Assembly: GCF_014636235.1 (NCBI RefSeq) | Contig: NZ_BMDZ01000057.1 | Span: forward strand, 1-35,873 | Reading direction: 5' to 3' | Source: Tistrella bauzanensis | GTDB lineage: Bacteria > Pseudomonadota > Alphaproteobacteria > Tistrellales > Tistrellaceae | Length of the DNA: 35,873 nt | Shown: positions 16,126-24,340 of the stretch, piece by piece | Layout: each line of letters starts with the position of its first letter | Position numbering within the stretch: the stretch's first letter is position 1 | Made by a program: the position numbers and the translations under genes | The notes under the pieces: model-generated | What the model saw: only the letters and a program-made list of their open reading frames with translations | Databases searched by the model: none | Told to the model about the DNA's origin: nothing

Positions 16126-18609
16126 ATGACCATCCGCGAACCCCGTCTGCCGGTGCCCCTGCAACCGGATGCCGACCTGCCGACGCCGGCGCCCCTGCCC
16201 GATCGGGTGGGGGCGTGGTTCGCCGCGCGCGGCTGGCTGCCGCATCCGCATCAGCTGCGCATGCTGGCCGCGGCCGAAGCCGGGCTGCCAGTGCTGCTGA
16301 TCGCGCCCACCGGGGCCGGCAAGACGCTTGCGGGCTTTCTTCCGGCGCTGGTCCGTGCGGCATCAGGCGAGGGCGGCGGCCGGCTTGACACGCTGTATAT
16401 CTCGCCGTTGAAGGCGCTGGCCGCCGACATCGCCCGCAATCTGGAGCAACCGATCGCCGGGATGGGGCTGGCGCTGAGCGTGGGTATCCGCACCGGCGAC
16501 ACCGATCAGCGCACGCGCGAACGACAGCGCAAGGCGCCACCGGAACTGCTGTTGACCACGCCGGAATCGCTGGCGCTGATGCTGTCCTATGCCGACGCGC
16601 CCCGGATCTTCGGGCGGTTGGCGACGGTGATCGTCGACGAGGTCCATGCGATTTCGGGCACCAAGCGCGGCGATCTGCTGGCCCTGGGTCTGGCGCGACT
16701 GAAAGCGCTGTCGCCGGGGCTTCGCGTGGTGGGTCTGTCGGCGACGGTGGCGGATGAAGAGGCCGTGCGCCGCTGGGTGGACGGGCGGGCGGTGGTGGTG
16801 CGCGGACAGGAGGCCGCCCGCGCCGACGTGACGATGCTCATCCCTGAAGATGAGCGCGTGCCCTGGGCGGGGCATCTGGCCCGCCATGCCATGGCCGGTG
16901 TGTATGAGGCGATCCGCGGCCATGGCACGACGCTGGTGTTCGTGAACACCCGCGCGCAGGCGGAGCTTGTGTTCCAGGAATTGTGGCGGCTGAACGATGA
17001 CGGGCTGGCCATCGCCCTGCATCATGGCAGCCTGGCGGCGGAGCAGCGCCGCAAGGTGGAGGCGGCGATGGCCGCCGGCCGGCTGCGCGCTGTGGTCGCG
17101 ACCTCGTCGCTGGATCTGGGCATCGACTGGGCGGCGGTGGATCTGGTGATGCAGATCGGCGCGCCCAAGGGCGTGTCGCGGCTGGTGCAGCGTATCGGCC
17201 GGGCCAATCACCGGCTGGATCTGACGTCGAAAGCGATCCTGGTGCCGGCCAACCGGTTCGAGGTGCTGGAATGTCTTGCGGCCCTTGAAGCGGTGGCCGA
17301 TGGCGAGCTGGATGGAGAGCCGCCGCGCAGCGGCGCGCTCGATGTTCTGGCCCAGCATATTCTGGGCCGCGCCTGCACGGCGCCGTTCGATGCCGCAGAC
17401 CTGTATGACGAGGTGCGCGGCGCGGCACCCTATGCGGGTCTTGCCCGCGCCGATTTCGATGCCGTGCTCGATTTCGTCGCGACCGGCGGCTATGCCCTCA
17501 GGGCCTATGAGCGGTTCCGGCGGATCGAACAGGACGAGGCCGGGCTGTGGCGGGTGTCGGGTCCGGTCGCGGCGCGGCAGTACCGGATGAATGTCGGCAC
17601 GATCGTGGAACTGCCGATGCTGAATGTCCGGCTGACCAAGGCGGGCGGCAAGGGCTATGGCGGCCGGGTTCTGGGGCGGATCGAGGAATGGTTCGTCCAG
17701 GGGCTGGCGCCGGGAGACAGCTTCATCTTCGCCGGCGAACTGCTGGTCTATGAGGCGCTGCGCGAGACCGACGTGATCGTCAGTCGCGGCCGAGGCGGCG
17801 ACCCGAAGGTGCCGTCCTATGGCGGCGGCCGGTTCCCGATCTCGGCGTCCCTGGCCCGGCGGGTGCGGGCGATGCTTGCCGATCCGGCACACCGCGCCCT
17901 GCTGCCGGTGGCGGTCGCGGACTGGCTGGCGATGCAGGATCTCCGCTCGGTGATGCCCGGCCCCGACGGCCTGCTGGTCGAGACCTTTCCCCGTGGTGAA
18001 CGCTGGTTTCTGATCGCCTATGGTTTTGCCGGCCGCAACGCTCACCAGACCCTGGGCATGCTGCTGACACGGCGGATGGAGCGCTTCGGCCAGCGGCCGA
18101 TGGGCTTCGTTGCCAATGACTATGCGATCGCGGTCTGGAGCCTGGACGAAGCGACGCGTATCGACGAGCTGTTCGGCCAGGACATGATGGGCGAGGATCT
18201 GGAGGCGTGGATGGCCGAAAGCAGCATGCTGCGCCGGACCTTCCGCACGGTCGCAGTCATCGCCGGGCTGATAGAACAGCGCTATCCGGGCCAGGAGAAA
18301 ACCGGACGGCAGGTGACATTCAGTGCCGATCTGATCTATGACGTGCTGCGCCGCCACCAGCCCGACCACGTGCTGCTGAAGGCGACATGGGCCGACGCCG
18401 CCGGTGGCTTGACCGATCTGGCGCGGCTGAACGACATGCTGTCCGACATTCAGGGGCGCATCCAGCACCGGTCCCTGCCAAGGGTATCGCCGCTGGCCGT
18501 GCCGCTGTTGCTGGAGGTGGGCCGCGAAAGCGTGCCCGGCCGCGCCGATGACGACCTGCTGGGCGAAGCGGCCGCCCTGATCCACGAGGCGACGGACCTG
18601 ACATCGTGA
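16126..18609 (+). CDS. Ligase-associated DEXH-box helicase (Lhr-Core type)
   Basis: ATP-dependent 3'-5' superfamily 2 DNA translocase/helicase, 827 residues, corresponding to the Lhr core without the long C-terminal extension of full-length Lhr. Motif I is APTGAGKT (PTGAGKT at 61-67), motif II DEVH at 171-174, and motif III LSAT (SAT 205-207). TTPESL lies at about 144-149. In the second RecA domain LVFVNTR and motif VI LVQRIGRANHR are clear. A winged-helix and Lhr-specific beta/helical domains follow, with conserved SRGRGGDPKVPSYGGGRFP around 545-565. The next gene starts inside this stop codon, so translation is coupled to PdeM. Together with the ligase and exonuclease transcribed away from it, this is the canonical ligase-associated DNA damage response set. 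Confidence 0.93.
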   Translation: MTIREPRLPVPLQPDADLPTPAPLPDRVGAWFAARGWLPHPHQLRMLAAAEAGLPVLLIAPTGAGKTLAGFLPALVRAASGEGGGRLDTLYISPLKALAADIARNLEQPIAGMGLALSVGIRTGDTDQRTRERQRKAPPELLLTTPESLALMLSYADAPRIFGRLATVIVDEVHAISGTKRGDLLALGLARLKALSPGLRVVGLSATVADEEAVRRWVDGRAVVVRGQEAARADVTMLIPEDERVPWAGHLARHAMAGVYEAIRGHGTTLVFVNTRAQAELVFQELWRLNDDGLAIALHHGSLAAEQRRKVEAAMAAGRLRAVVATSSLDLGIDWAAVDLVMQIGAPKGVSRLVQRIGRANHRLDLTSKAILVPANRFEVLECLAALEAVADGELDGEPPRSGALDVLAQHILGRACTAPFDAADLYDEVRGAAPYAGLARADFDAVLDFVATGGYALRAYERFRRIEQDEAGLWRVSGPVAARQYRMNVGTIVELPMLNVRLTKAGGKGYGGRVLGRIEEWFVQGLAPGDSFIFAGELLVYEALRETDVIVSRGRGGDPKVPSYGGGRFPISASLARRVRAMLADPAHRALLPVAVADWLAMQDLRSVMPGPDGLLVETFPRGERWFLIAYGFAGRNAHQTLGMLLTRRMERFGQRPMGFVANDYAIAVWSLDEATRIDELFGQDMMGEDLEAWMAESSMLRRTFRTVAVIAGLIEQRYPGQEKTGRQVTFSADLIYDVLRRHQPDHVLLKATWADAAGGLTDLARLNDMLSDIQGRIQHRSLPRVSPLAVPLLLEVGRESVPGRADDDLLGEAAALIHEATDLTS

Positions 18610-19415
18610 CCGGTATGATGCCCCCCATCGCCCCCCATGCCAGCGCCACAGTCCGGCTTGGCGGTCATGATTTTCTGGCGGATCACTCCGGCGCGCTGGT
18701 CTGGCCGGCGGCGGCGGCGCTGCTGGTCGCCGATCTGCATCTGGAAAAGGGATCGGCCTTTGCCGGACGGGGCGTGCTGCTGCCCCCCTTTGACAGCCGC
18801 CAGACGCTGATCAACCTGGAAGCGGCCGTGGCACGCCACCGGCCGCGGCGGATCATCTGCCTGGGCGACAGTTTCCACGATCGCGGCGGGCCGCTGCGTC
18901 TGCCGGCCGACGACCGGCGGCGGTTGCAGGCATTGATCGCCGCCCACGACTGGCTGTGGATCACCGGCAACCATGATGAGAGTGCCGCAGGGGTGCTTGG
19001 CGGTGGGGTTGCCCGGTCGGTGATCGAACAGGGCGTGGCCCTGCGCCACGAGGCATCGGGCGCCGCGGAGCCGGGCGAGCGGCTGGAGATCAGTGGCCAT
19101 TTCCATCCCAAGGCCATCATCCGGGTGCGCGGGCGGCGCCTGTCGAGGCGATGTTTCGCCGCGGGGACTGCCGATGTGGTATCGGGCGGAGACGGCCCGG
19201 GGTCGGTGGGCCTTGCGCGTGACGGCAAGGGGCGCGCGCGCCTGATCCTGCCGGCCTTCGGTGCCTATACCGGCGGGCTGAACGTGCTGGATCCGGCGAT
19301 CCGGCCGTTGTTCCGGGGCGGGTTCGACGTCTGGATGCTGGGCACCGACGGCGTGCACCGCCTGCCATCGACACGCCTGGACCCGGATGTGCAGCGCCAG
19401 ACGAACCGTCATTGA
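18606..19415 (+). CDS. pdeM: Ligase-associated DNA damage response endonuclease PdeM
   Basis: Calcineurin-like metallophosphoesterase, 269 residues, with Mn2+-dependent single-strand DNA endonuclease/phosphodiesterase activity known for the Pseudomonas putida member. Metal ligands are all present: Asp43 and His45 in ADLHLEKG, Asp88 and His91 in LGDSFHD, Asn122-His123 in GNHDE, and His165/His167 in SGHFHPK. The GTG start overlaps the helicase TGA (GTGA), the usual sign of translational coupling; an in-frame ATG follows at 18615. The C-terminal residues LPAFGAYTGGLNV are typical of the family. A terminator hairpin follows about 30 bases after the stop. Confidence 0.92.
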   Translation: MTGMMPPIAPHASATVRLGGHDFLADHSGALVWPAAAALLVADLHLEKGSAFAGRGVLLPPFDSRQTLINLEAAVARHRPRRIICLGDSFHDRGGPLRLPADDRRRLQALIAAHDWLWITGNHDESAAGVLGGGVARSVIEQGVALRHEASGAAEPGERLEISGHFHPKAIIRVRGRRLSRRCFAAGTADVVSGGDGPGSVGLARDGKGRARLILPAFGAYTGGLNVLDPAIRPLFRGGFDVWMLGTDGVHRLPSTRLDPDVQRQTNRH

Positions 19416-19443
19416 GCGGAAACCGCGCCGAGGGGCAGGTCAA

Positions 19444-19466
19444 AGCGTTGGGAGCGCTATTTTTTT
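19444..19466 (+). terminator. Rho-independent terminator after pdeM
   Basis: AGCGT at 19444-19448 pairs with GCGCT at 19454-19458 (one G-T pair) around a TGGGA loop, followed by seven T residues at 19460-19466. The stem is short but the T tract is unusually long for this GC-rich sequence. It separates the repair operon from the UGSC operon. Confidence 0.6.
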
Positions 19467-19480
19467 CCAAGATCATTCAA
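19463..19480 (-). promoter_or_regulatory. Candidate AraC-type box upstream of the UGSC-TRAP operon
   Basis: Read on the minus strand this is TTGAATGATCTTGGAAAA, which fits TTGAA-N5-TTGGA-N-AA. It matches 13 of 18 positions of each of the two boxes beside the AraC-type gene (26018-26035 and 26234-26251). It ends 56 bases before the UGSC start codon, where an activator would bind. Its outer four bases overlap the terminator T tract, so part of the match could be coincidental. Regulation is inferred. Confidence 0.45.
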
Positions 19481-19536
19481 TAAACGGGTGGGGCCCTCGG
19501 CGCAGAGTCATGTGAGCATCAATTCAGGAGCCACGC

Positions 19537-21243
19537 ATGACCGGCACCCAACAGTTTGAAACAGTCTGGCCCGCTGGCCAGCCTGCAGTCGAGGTGTTCT
19601 CTCCCGCCAGCCGACCGGCAGAATTGAACGGGCTGCGAATCGCCTTCGTCTGGGATTACCTGTTCCGGGGCGACGAGATATTCGCAATCCTGGAAGAAGC
19701 ACTTGGCGAGGCCTATCCCGATGCCGAATTTCTGAACTATGGCCTGTTTGGCAATACGCTGGGCGCCGACGATCATCGGGTTCTGAGCGAGCTTCCGGCG
19801 AAACTGGCAGAGCACAAGGTCGATGTGGTCATTTCCGGCGTCGGTTGCTGTGGCGCCTGCACTCCGGCCGTGATCCGCGCAAGCGCGATCGCCGAGAAGG
19901 CCGGCGTGCCGACGGCGTCTCTGGTCTGCGAGGGATTCGCCGGTCAGGCCCGCGCCGTATCGCCGGGGCTGGGATGTGCCTGGCTTCCCGTCGTGGAGAT
20001 GCCCGGCTACGTCGAAAGTCAGAGCGATGCCGAGTTGCGGGAGATGATCCTGTCTCACACCCGCGATGCGGTGGTGCGGTGCCTGACCGAGGCACCGGTC
20101 GACACAAGTGCACAGGGTGCGTCGTCCTACACCGCACGCAAGATCGTGGCGACCGGGGATTTCGCCGAGATCAACCGGCGCTACCTCGACGAAGGCTGGT
20201 CCGACGGATTGCCGATCGTGCCACCGACCATCGCGGCCGTGGAAGCATTCCTGCGCCATACCCCGGATGCGCCGGATCGTCTGATCGGGGGCCTGCAGCC
20301 CTCTGGTGCAAGCGTCACGGCATGGAACGTGGCCGTCAACGGCGTCATGGCCGGTTGCGAACCGCGCTACATGCCGGTCCTGATCGCGATCGCGGAAGTC
20401 ATGGTCAACCCGGCCTACGGGATAGAACACAGCGGCGATACCACCGGCGGCGACCCGCTGATCGTGCTGAACGGTCCGGTGATCACGCAACTTGGTTTCA
20501 ACACCGGCAATGGCGCGATGCGAGACGGCGCGCAGGCGAACTCCACGGTCGGCCGGTTCCTGCGGCTGTTCATGCGCAATGTTGCCGGCTTGCGCCCAGG
20601 CGGCGCGGATAAGAGCACCTTCGGGCGGAGTGCGCGCATCGTCCTTGCCGAACAGGAAGGCGAATTGGAGACACTCGGCTGGACGACCTATGGCCATCGC
20701 CTCGGCTATCCGAAGGGGACCAACCTGGTGACCATCGCACGTTACACGGGCGACGTCACCGTGGGGTCGATCTATGGCCGGGATCCAGAAGACATTGCCC
20801 GATATCTCGCAGACGGCCTCGTCCGGCAAAGCGGCTGGGAACTGGTTTTCACCGCCGGCCTCGCGCCCGGCACCTGTCGTCCGCTGGTGGCGATCAGCCC
20901 GATGGTGGCAAAGACCCTCGCCAAGGCTGGCAGCGACCCGGAAGACCTGCGGGAGCGACTGTTCCGGCTGGCCAGGATCCCGGCGTCCAGGTTCGAGTCC
21001 TATATCGGCAAATTCTCCAACATGGTGCCGGGCCGTCGCACCCTGCTCCAGTTGCATGAAGCGGGACTGGCTGCCGACATCTTCGCCTTGTCCGACGATC
21101 CGCATCGCCTGGTGCCGGTGGTGACCCGGCCCGAGGACATCCTGATCGCCGTCTCCGGCGATCCTTTCCGTTCCAACGGCATGGTTTTCGGGAGCAATGG
21201 CGTCCACGGCTTCCTGACCAGTCAGGAGATCAGGATGGCCTGA
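19537..21243 (+). CDS. UGSC-family protein, cysteine form, with large C-terminal domain
   Basis: A 568-residue cytoplasmic protein in two parts. Residues 32-185 resemble the UGSC-family (seleno)protein domain, itself similar to the selenocysteine region of GrdB-type glycine/betaine reductase subunits. The strand-loop VVISGVGCCGACTPA carries Cys104, Cys105 and Cys108, so Cys105-Gly-Ala-Cys108 replaces the U-G-S-C redox motif; EKAGVPTASLVCEGF follows as in the family. Residues 208-568 form a second conserved domain of unknown function: LDEGWSDGLPIVPPT, then AVNGVMAGCEPRYMPV (Cys274) and NSTVGRFLRL. The start has AGGAG six bases upstream (19526-19530). It heads a probable operon with a TRAP transporter. 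I infer a thiol-based redox or reductive-cleavage step on the imported compound; the reaction is not known. Confidence 0.72.
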   Translation: MTGTQQFETVWPAGQPAVEVFSPASRPAELNGLRIAFVWDYLFRGDEIFAILEEALGEAYPDAEFLNYGLFGNTLGADDHRVLSELPAKLAEHKVDVVISGVGCCGACTPAVIRASAIAEKAGVPTASLVCEGFAGQARAVSPGLGCAWLPVVEMPGYVESQSDAELREMILSHTRDAVVRCLTEAPVDTSAQGASSYTARKIVATGDFAEINRRYLDEGWSDGLPIVPPTIAAVEAFLRHTPDAPDRLIGGLQPSGASVTAWNVAVNGVMAGCEPRYMPVLIAIAEVMVNPAYGIEHSGDTTGGDPLIVLNGPVITQLGFNTGNGAMRDGAQANSTVGRFLRLFMRNVAGLRPGGADKSTFGRSARIVLAEQEGELETLGWTTYGHRLGYPKGTNLVTIARYTGDVTVGSIYGRDPEDIARYLADGLVRQSGWELVFTAGLAPGTCRPLVAISPMVAKTLAKAGSDPEDLRERLFRLARIPASRFESYIGKFSNMVPGRRTLLQLHEAGLAADIFALSDDPHRLVPVVTRPEDILIAVSGDPFRSNGMVFGSNGVHGFLTSQEIRMA

Positions 21244-21321
21244 CCACCGCGAGATGTCCAACGAAGAGCTGTGAAGAACAAGAAGATCGATCTGCAGCCT
21301 GCCAATCACGGGGGAAAAGTC

Positions 21322-22365
21322 ATGGGGTCAAAATTTCTGAAAATCTGCGTCGCAGCAGTCCTGATCGGACTGCCGTCCATGTCGATCGCCAAAGACCTGG
21401 ACCGCATGGAGTTGAATGTCGTCGCCGGCGTGTCGACGATGAACCAGTATTTACTGGGTGAAAAGCCGTTCTACGAGACGGTGATCGTCGAGGACTCGGA
21501 AGGTGCCGTCTCCGCCAACGTCACCCCGCTTGACGCGCTGAATATCGGCGGCACGGATGTCATGCGGCTGATCGAGTCATGCGCCACCGATATTGGAACC
21601 AGCGCCTTTGCCTATTTCGGCAACGAGGTTCCGGCGGCATCCGGCGTAGACCTGCCCGGTCTCTTCTCCACCCTGGACGAGTTGCGGGCGGGGGTCGACG
21701 CCTATCGCCCCGTCCTCGACAAGACACTGGCCGAACAATACAACGCCAAGCTTCTCGGTGTCTGGGGGATCTCCAACATCATGGTGTTCTGCCGTGGCGA
21801 GGTGACCTCACTGGCGGATCTGAAGGGAAAGAACATCCGCTCCTACGGCACGATGCTGAGCGCGCTCTATGAAGGGCTCGGCGCCAATCCCATCACGCTG
21901 GCCTATGCGGAAGTCGTGCCTGCGCTGGAGCGCGGCACGCTCGACTGTGCGACGACCGGCGCCCTGTCCGGCAATGTCTCGAAATGGGGTGAGGTGTCCG
22001 ACACGCTCTACCAACTGCCGATCGGCCCATCCAACTGGTTCACGGCGATGAACCTCGACAGGTGGAATGCCCTGTCGCCCGAACTCCAGACCTTCCTGGC
22101 AGCCGAATTCGCCAAGCTGGAAGATCAGCAGTGGGAACTTGCCAGGCGCGAGAACATTGAGGCGCTGTCCTGCGCCGCCGGCAAACAACCCTGCACCCTG
22201 GGAGTGCTGGACGACATGACTGTCGTCGCCTTCGACGAGGCCGACATGCCCGCCTTCCGCGAGGCCGTGAAGACCAAGGTTCTGCCGGTCTGGTTTGAAT
22301 TGTGCGGTGCGGAATGCGAGGCAAGCTGGCGCGGGATCGTCGGGCCCCTGGTGCACGGAGGCTGA
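21322..22365 (+). CDS. dctP: TRAP transporter substrate-binding protein DctP
   Basis: Periplasmic ligand-binding subunit of a tripartite ATP-independent transporter, 347 residues. The ATG at 21322 is chosen because GGGGGA lies six bases before it and it gives a clean signal peptide ending SIA-KD (cleavage after residue 23); a GTG at 21271 would add 17 charged residues. DctP-type features include SLADLKGKNIRSYG with Arg173, the position that normally binds the substrate carboxylate, and VVPALERGTLDCAT. The mature protein has seven cysteines (87, 157, 208, 283, 290, 327, 331), which is many for a DctP and suggests disulfides. A carboxylate-bearing ligand is inferred from the Arg; its identity cannot be read from the sequence. 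Confidence 0.88.
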   Translation: MGSKFLKICVAAVLIGLPSMSIAKDLDRMELNVVAGVSTMNQYLLGEKPFYETVIVEDSEGAVSANVTPLDALNIGGTDVMRLIESCATDIGTSAFAYFGNEVPAASGVDLPGLFSTLDELRAGVDAYRPVLDKTLAEQYNAKLLGVWGISNIMVFCRGEVTSLADLKGKNIRSYGTMLSALYEGLGANPITLAYAEVVPALERGTLDCATTGALSGNVSKWGEVSDTLYQLPIGPSNWFTAMNLDRWNALSPELQTFLAAEFAKLEDQQWELARRENIEALSCAAGKQPCTLGVLDDMTVVAFDEADMPAFREAVKTKVLPVWFELCGAECEASWRGIVGPLVHGG

Positions 22366-22366
22366 C

Positions 22367-22969
22367 ATGAGCGGACCCCGCAAGCCAATGGAACGGTTCG
22401 CGACCGTATCGTCGGCCTGGGCAGCACGGGCGGCCGGAAGCATCGTTTTTCTGACCGCCTTCCTCATATGCGGTGACGTCCTTGGCCGGTTTCTCTTCGA
22501 CCGACCGGTCAAGGGCACGTTCGATCTCACCGGATACATGCTGGCCATTTCGACGGCCTGGTCCTTCGCCTATGCACATGTCCAGCGGGCGAACATTCGG
22601 GTCGACATCGCCTACGCGCGTTTTCCACGGCGCGCCCGCGCGGTTCTTGACATCGCGGCCGCCGCGTCGGTCGTCGTGATGGCGTTCATGCTGACCTATT
22701 ATGCCTATGGAACCTTCGAGGGCACGTTCCGGCGCGGCAGTCGCGTGCCTTTCTCGGTCGGCCTGCACTTGTGGTATTTCCAGGCGGCATGGCTGGCGGG
22801 CCTGGTCTTCTTTTCAGCCGTGTCGCTGTTGGTTCTGTTGCTTGGTCTGCGGGCACTGCTTGGCGGGCGACTGGATGCGCTGCGTGTCCTGATCGGCATC
22901 AAGTCGATGGATGACGAAGTGACCGATGCGCTGAGGGCGGCATCAAACATCCGGCAAATCCGCACGTAA
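22367..22969 (+). CDS. dctQ: TRAP transporter small permease DctQ
   Basis: Small four-helix membrane subunit of the TRAP transporter, 200 residues. Hydrophobic segments lie at about 21-42, 55-73, 92-114 and 134-160. The sequence GDVLGRFLF after helix 1, and HVQRANIRVDI between helices 2 and 3, are typical of the DctQ family, which supports the large DctM permease. The start ATG at 22367 lies one base after the dctP stop with GGAG six bases upstream (22357-22360, inside the dctP end), indicating translational coupling; in-frame ATGs further upstream fall inside dctP. The C-terminal tail of about 30 residues is cytoplasmic and charged. Confidence 0.87.
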   Translation: MSGPRKPMERFATVSSAWAARAAGSIVFLTAFLICGDVLGRFLFDRPVKGTFDLTGYMLAISTAWSFAYAHVQRANIRVDIAYARFPRRARAVLDIAAAASVVVMAFMLTYYAYGTFEGTFRRGSRVPFSVGLHLWYFQAAWLAGLVFFSAVSLLVLLLGLRALLGGRLDALRVLIGIKSMDDEVTDALRAASNIRQIRT

Positions 22970-22979
22970 GGGCAACGAG

Positions 22980-24254
22980 ATGACAATCTTCCTGTCTATC
23001 CTGGCCGGGCTTCTGGTCGCCGGCCTGCCGGTTGCCGCGGTGATCCTGCTTTGCGCCCTGGCGATATCCGGGCAGTCACCGCTGCCGGTGGTTCGCGCCC
23101 TTGGCAACCTGACCTGGTCGACCTCGACATCGTTCCTGCTGGTCAGCGTTCCGCTATACGTCATGCTGGGGCAGATCCTGCTGGAATCCGGCGTGGCCGG
23201 CCGGATGTACGAGGCGATCCGCAAATGGCTGCACTGGCTGCCTGGTGGCGTGATGCATGCCAATATTGGTGCGTCCGCGCTTTTTGCGGCGACATCCGGG
23301 TCCAGTACCGCAACAGCCGCGACCATCGGAATCGTCGCACTGCCGCAGATGGAGAAGCACCAGTATCACGAGAAGACGTTTCTGGGCACGCTGGCAGCCG
23401 GTGGGACGTTGGGAATCCTGATCCCGCCTTCGTTGGCACTGATCTTGTACGGCGCCCTGACGAACACCTCTATCCCAAAGCTCTATGCAGCGGCGCTTGT
23501 GCCCGCAGCCCTGCTCGTGGCGCTGTTCATGGTGCTGACTGTGTTGTCCAGCCTGATCTTCAGATCAAAGGAAGACAATGGTGGCGCACATTCGCTTGGC
23601 GAGCTTATACGTTGCGTGCCCGACCTTCTGCCGCCGATCCTGATCTTCGCCATTATTGTCGGCACGATCTATTCCGGCGTGGCGACAGCCACGGAGTCTG
23701 CGGCCTTCGGCGTGCTGGCGGCGTTCTTGATCGCGCTCGCCCGAGGGCGCGTGTCCGCCAGGATGCTGGGCCGGGTGTTCGAGGGGACGATGGTCACGAC
23801 CTCCATGATCATGCTGATCGTGATCGCGTCGTTCTTCCTGAACTGGACGATGAACGCCGTCGGTCTCGCGCGGGAGATAAACGGCCTGATCGAGCAGCTC
23901 GACGTCAACCCGGTCACGCTCATGGGCTTCATCGTGCTTTTCTACCTGGTTCTCGGCCTGTTCATGGAGAGCATTTCGATCACCGTGATGACATTGCCGA
24001 TCATCGCGCCCATCGTCGTCTCCGCCGGGTTCGACCCGATCTGGTTCGGCGTCGTCTTCGTGATCCTGCTTGAATGCGCCTTGATCACGCCCCCGGTCGG
24101 GATGAACCTGTTCGTTGTTCAGGGGTTGCGCTCGAAGGGCACGGTTCTGGATGTGGCGATCGGCGCGCTGCCCTTCGTGCTTGTCATGATCGCCCTGATC
24201 GGTGTGCTGATCCTTTTTCCGCAGATCGCGCTTTACCTTCCGTCGCTGGCCTGA
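22980..24254 (+). CDS. dctM: TRAP transporter large permease DctM
   Basis: Large transport subunit, 424 residues, with about 12 hydrophobic segments and the DctM family landmarks: FLLVSVPLYVMLGQIL near the start, SALFAATSGSSTATAAT, and GTLGILIPPSLALILYG. The second half repeats the pattern with GLFMESISITVMTLPI and ECALITPPVGMNLFV. It moves substrate with Na+ or H+ after delivery by DctP. It starts ten bases after the dctQ stop; the ribosome site is weak (aagggcaacgag). It ends 86 bases before the oppositely oriented acyl-CoA ligase, with a strong hairpin between. GC content is noticeably below that of the flanking housekeeping genes. Confidence 0.92.
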   Translation: MTIFLSILAGLLVAGLPVAAVILLCALAISGQSPLPVVRALGNLTWSTSTSFLLVSVPLYVMLGQILLESGVAGRMYEAIRKWLHWLPGGVMHANIGASALFAATSGSSTATAATIGIVALPQMEKHQYHEKTFLGTLAAGGTLGILIPPSLALILYGALTNTSIPKLYAAALVPAALLVALFMVLTVLSSLIFRSKEDNGGAHSLGELIRCVPDLLPPILIFAIIVGTIYSGVATATESAAFGVLAAFLIALARGRVSARMLGRVFEGTMVTTSMIMLIVIASFFLNWTMNAVGLAREINGLIEQLDVNPVTLMGFIVLFYLVLGLFMESISITVMTLPIIAPIVVSAGFDPIWFGVVFVILLECALITPPVGMNLFVVQGLRSKGTVLDVAIGALPFVLVMIALIGVLILFPQIALYLPSLA

Positions 24255-24270
24255 GGCGGCCCTTGTGATC

Positions 24271-24307
24271 ATCTGACGAGCGTGCCGATCCAGCACGCTC
24301 GTCAGAT
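24271..24307. terminator. Bidirectional hairpin between dctM and acyl-CoA ligase
   Basis: A perfect 15-bp inverted repeat: 24271-24285 pairs with 24293-24307 around a seven-base loop. It lies between convergent genes and has no T tract on either side, so it probably acts as a two-way transcription barrier or mRNA 3'-end stabiliser. Confidence 0.7.
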
Positions 24308-24340
24308 TGACGTGACCGCCTATGACCGCCTTCCAGCACG

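Noticed and set aside
16363-18585. 740-codon minus-strand frame opposite the helicase
   Set aside because: Long, but lies entirely antisense to a helicase with all motifs intact; composition is that of a shadow frame.
19837-19866. Selenocysteine (TGA) at the UGSC motif
   Set aside because: All positions of the motif are Cys, Gly or Ala codons; no in-frame TGA and no SECIS-like need.
19519-21309. 596-codon minus-strand frame opposite the UGSC gene
   Set aside because: Covers the UGSC gene and its promoter; no family resemblance, whereas the plus frame has conserved motifs and a good ribosome site.
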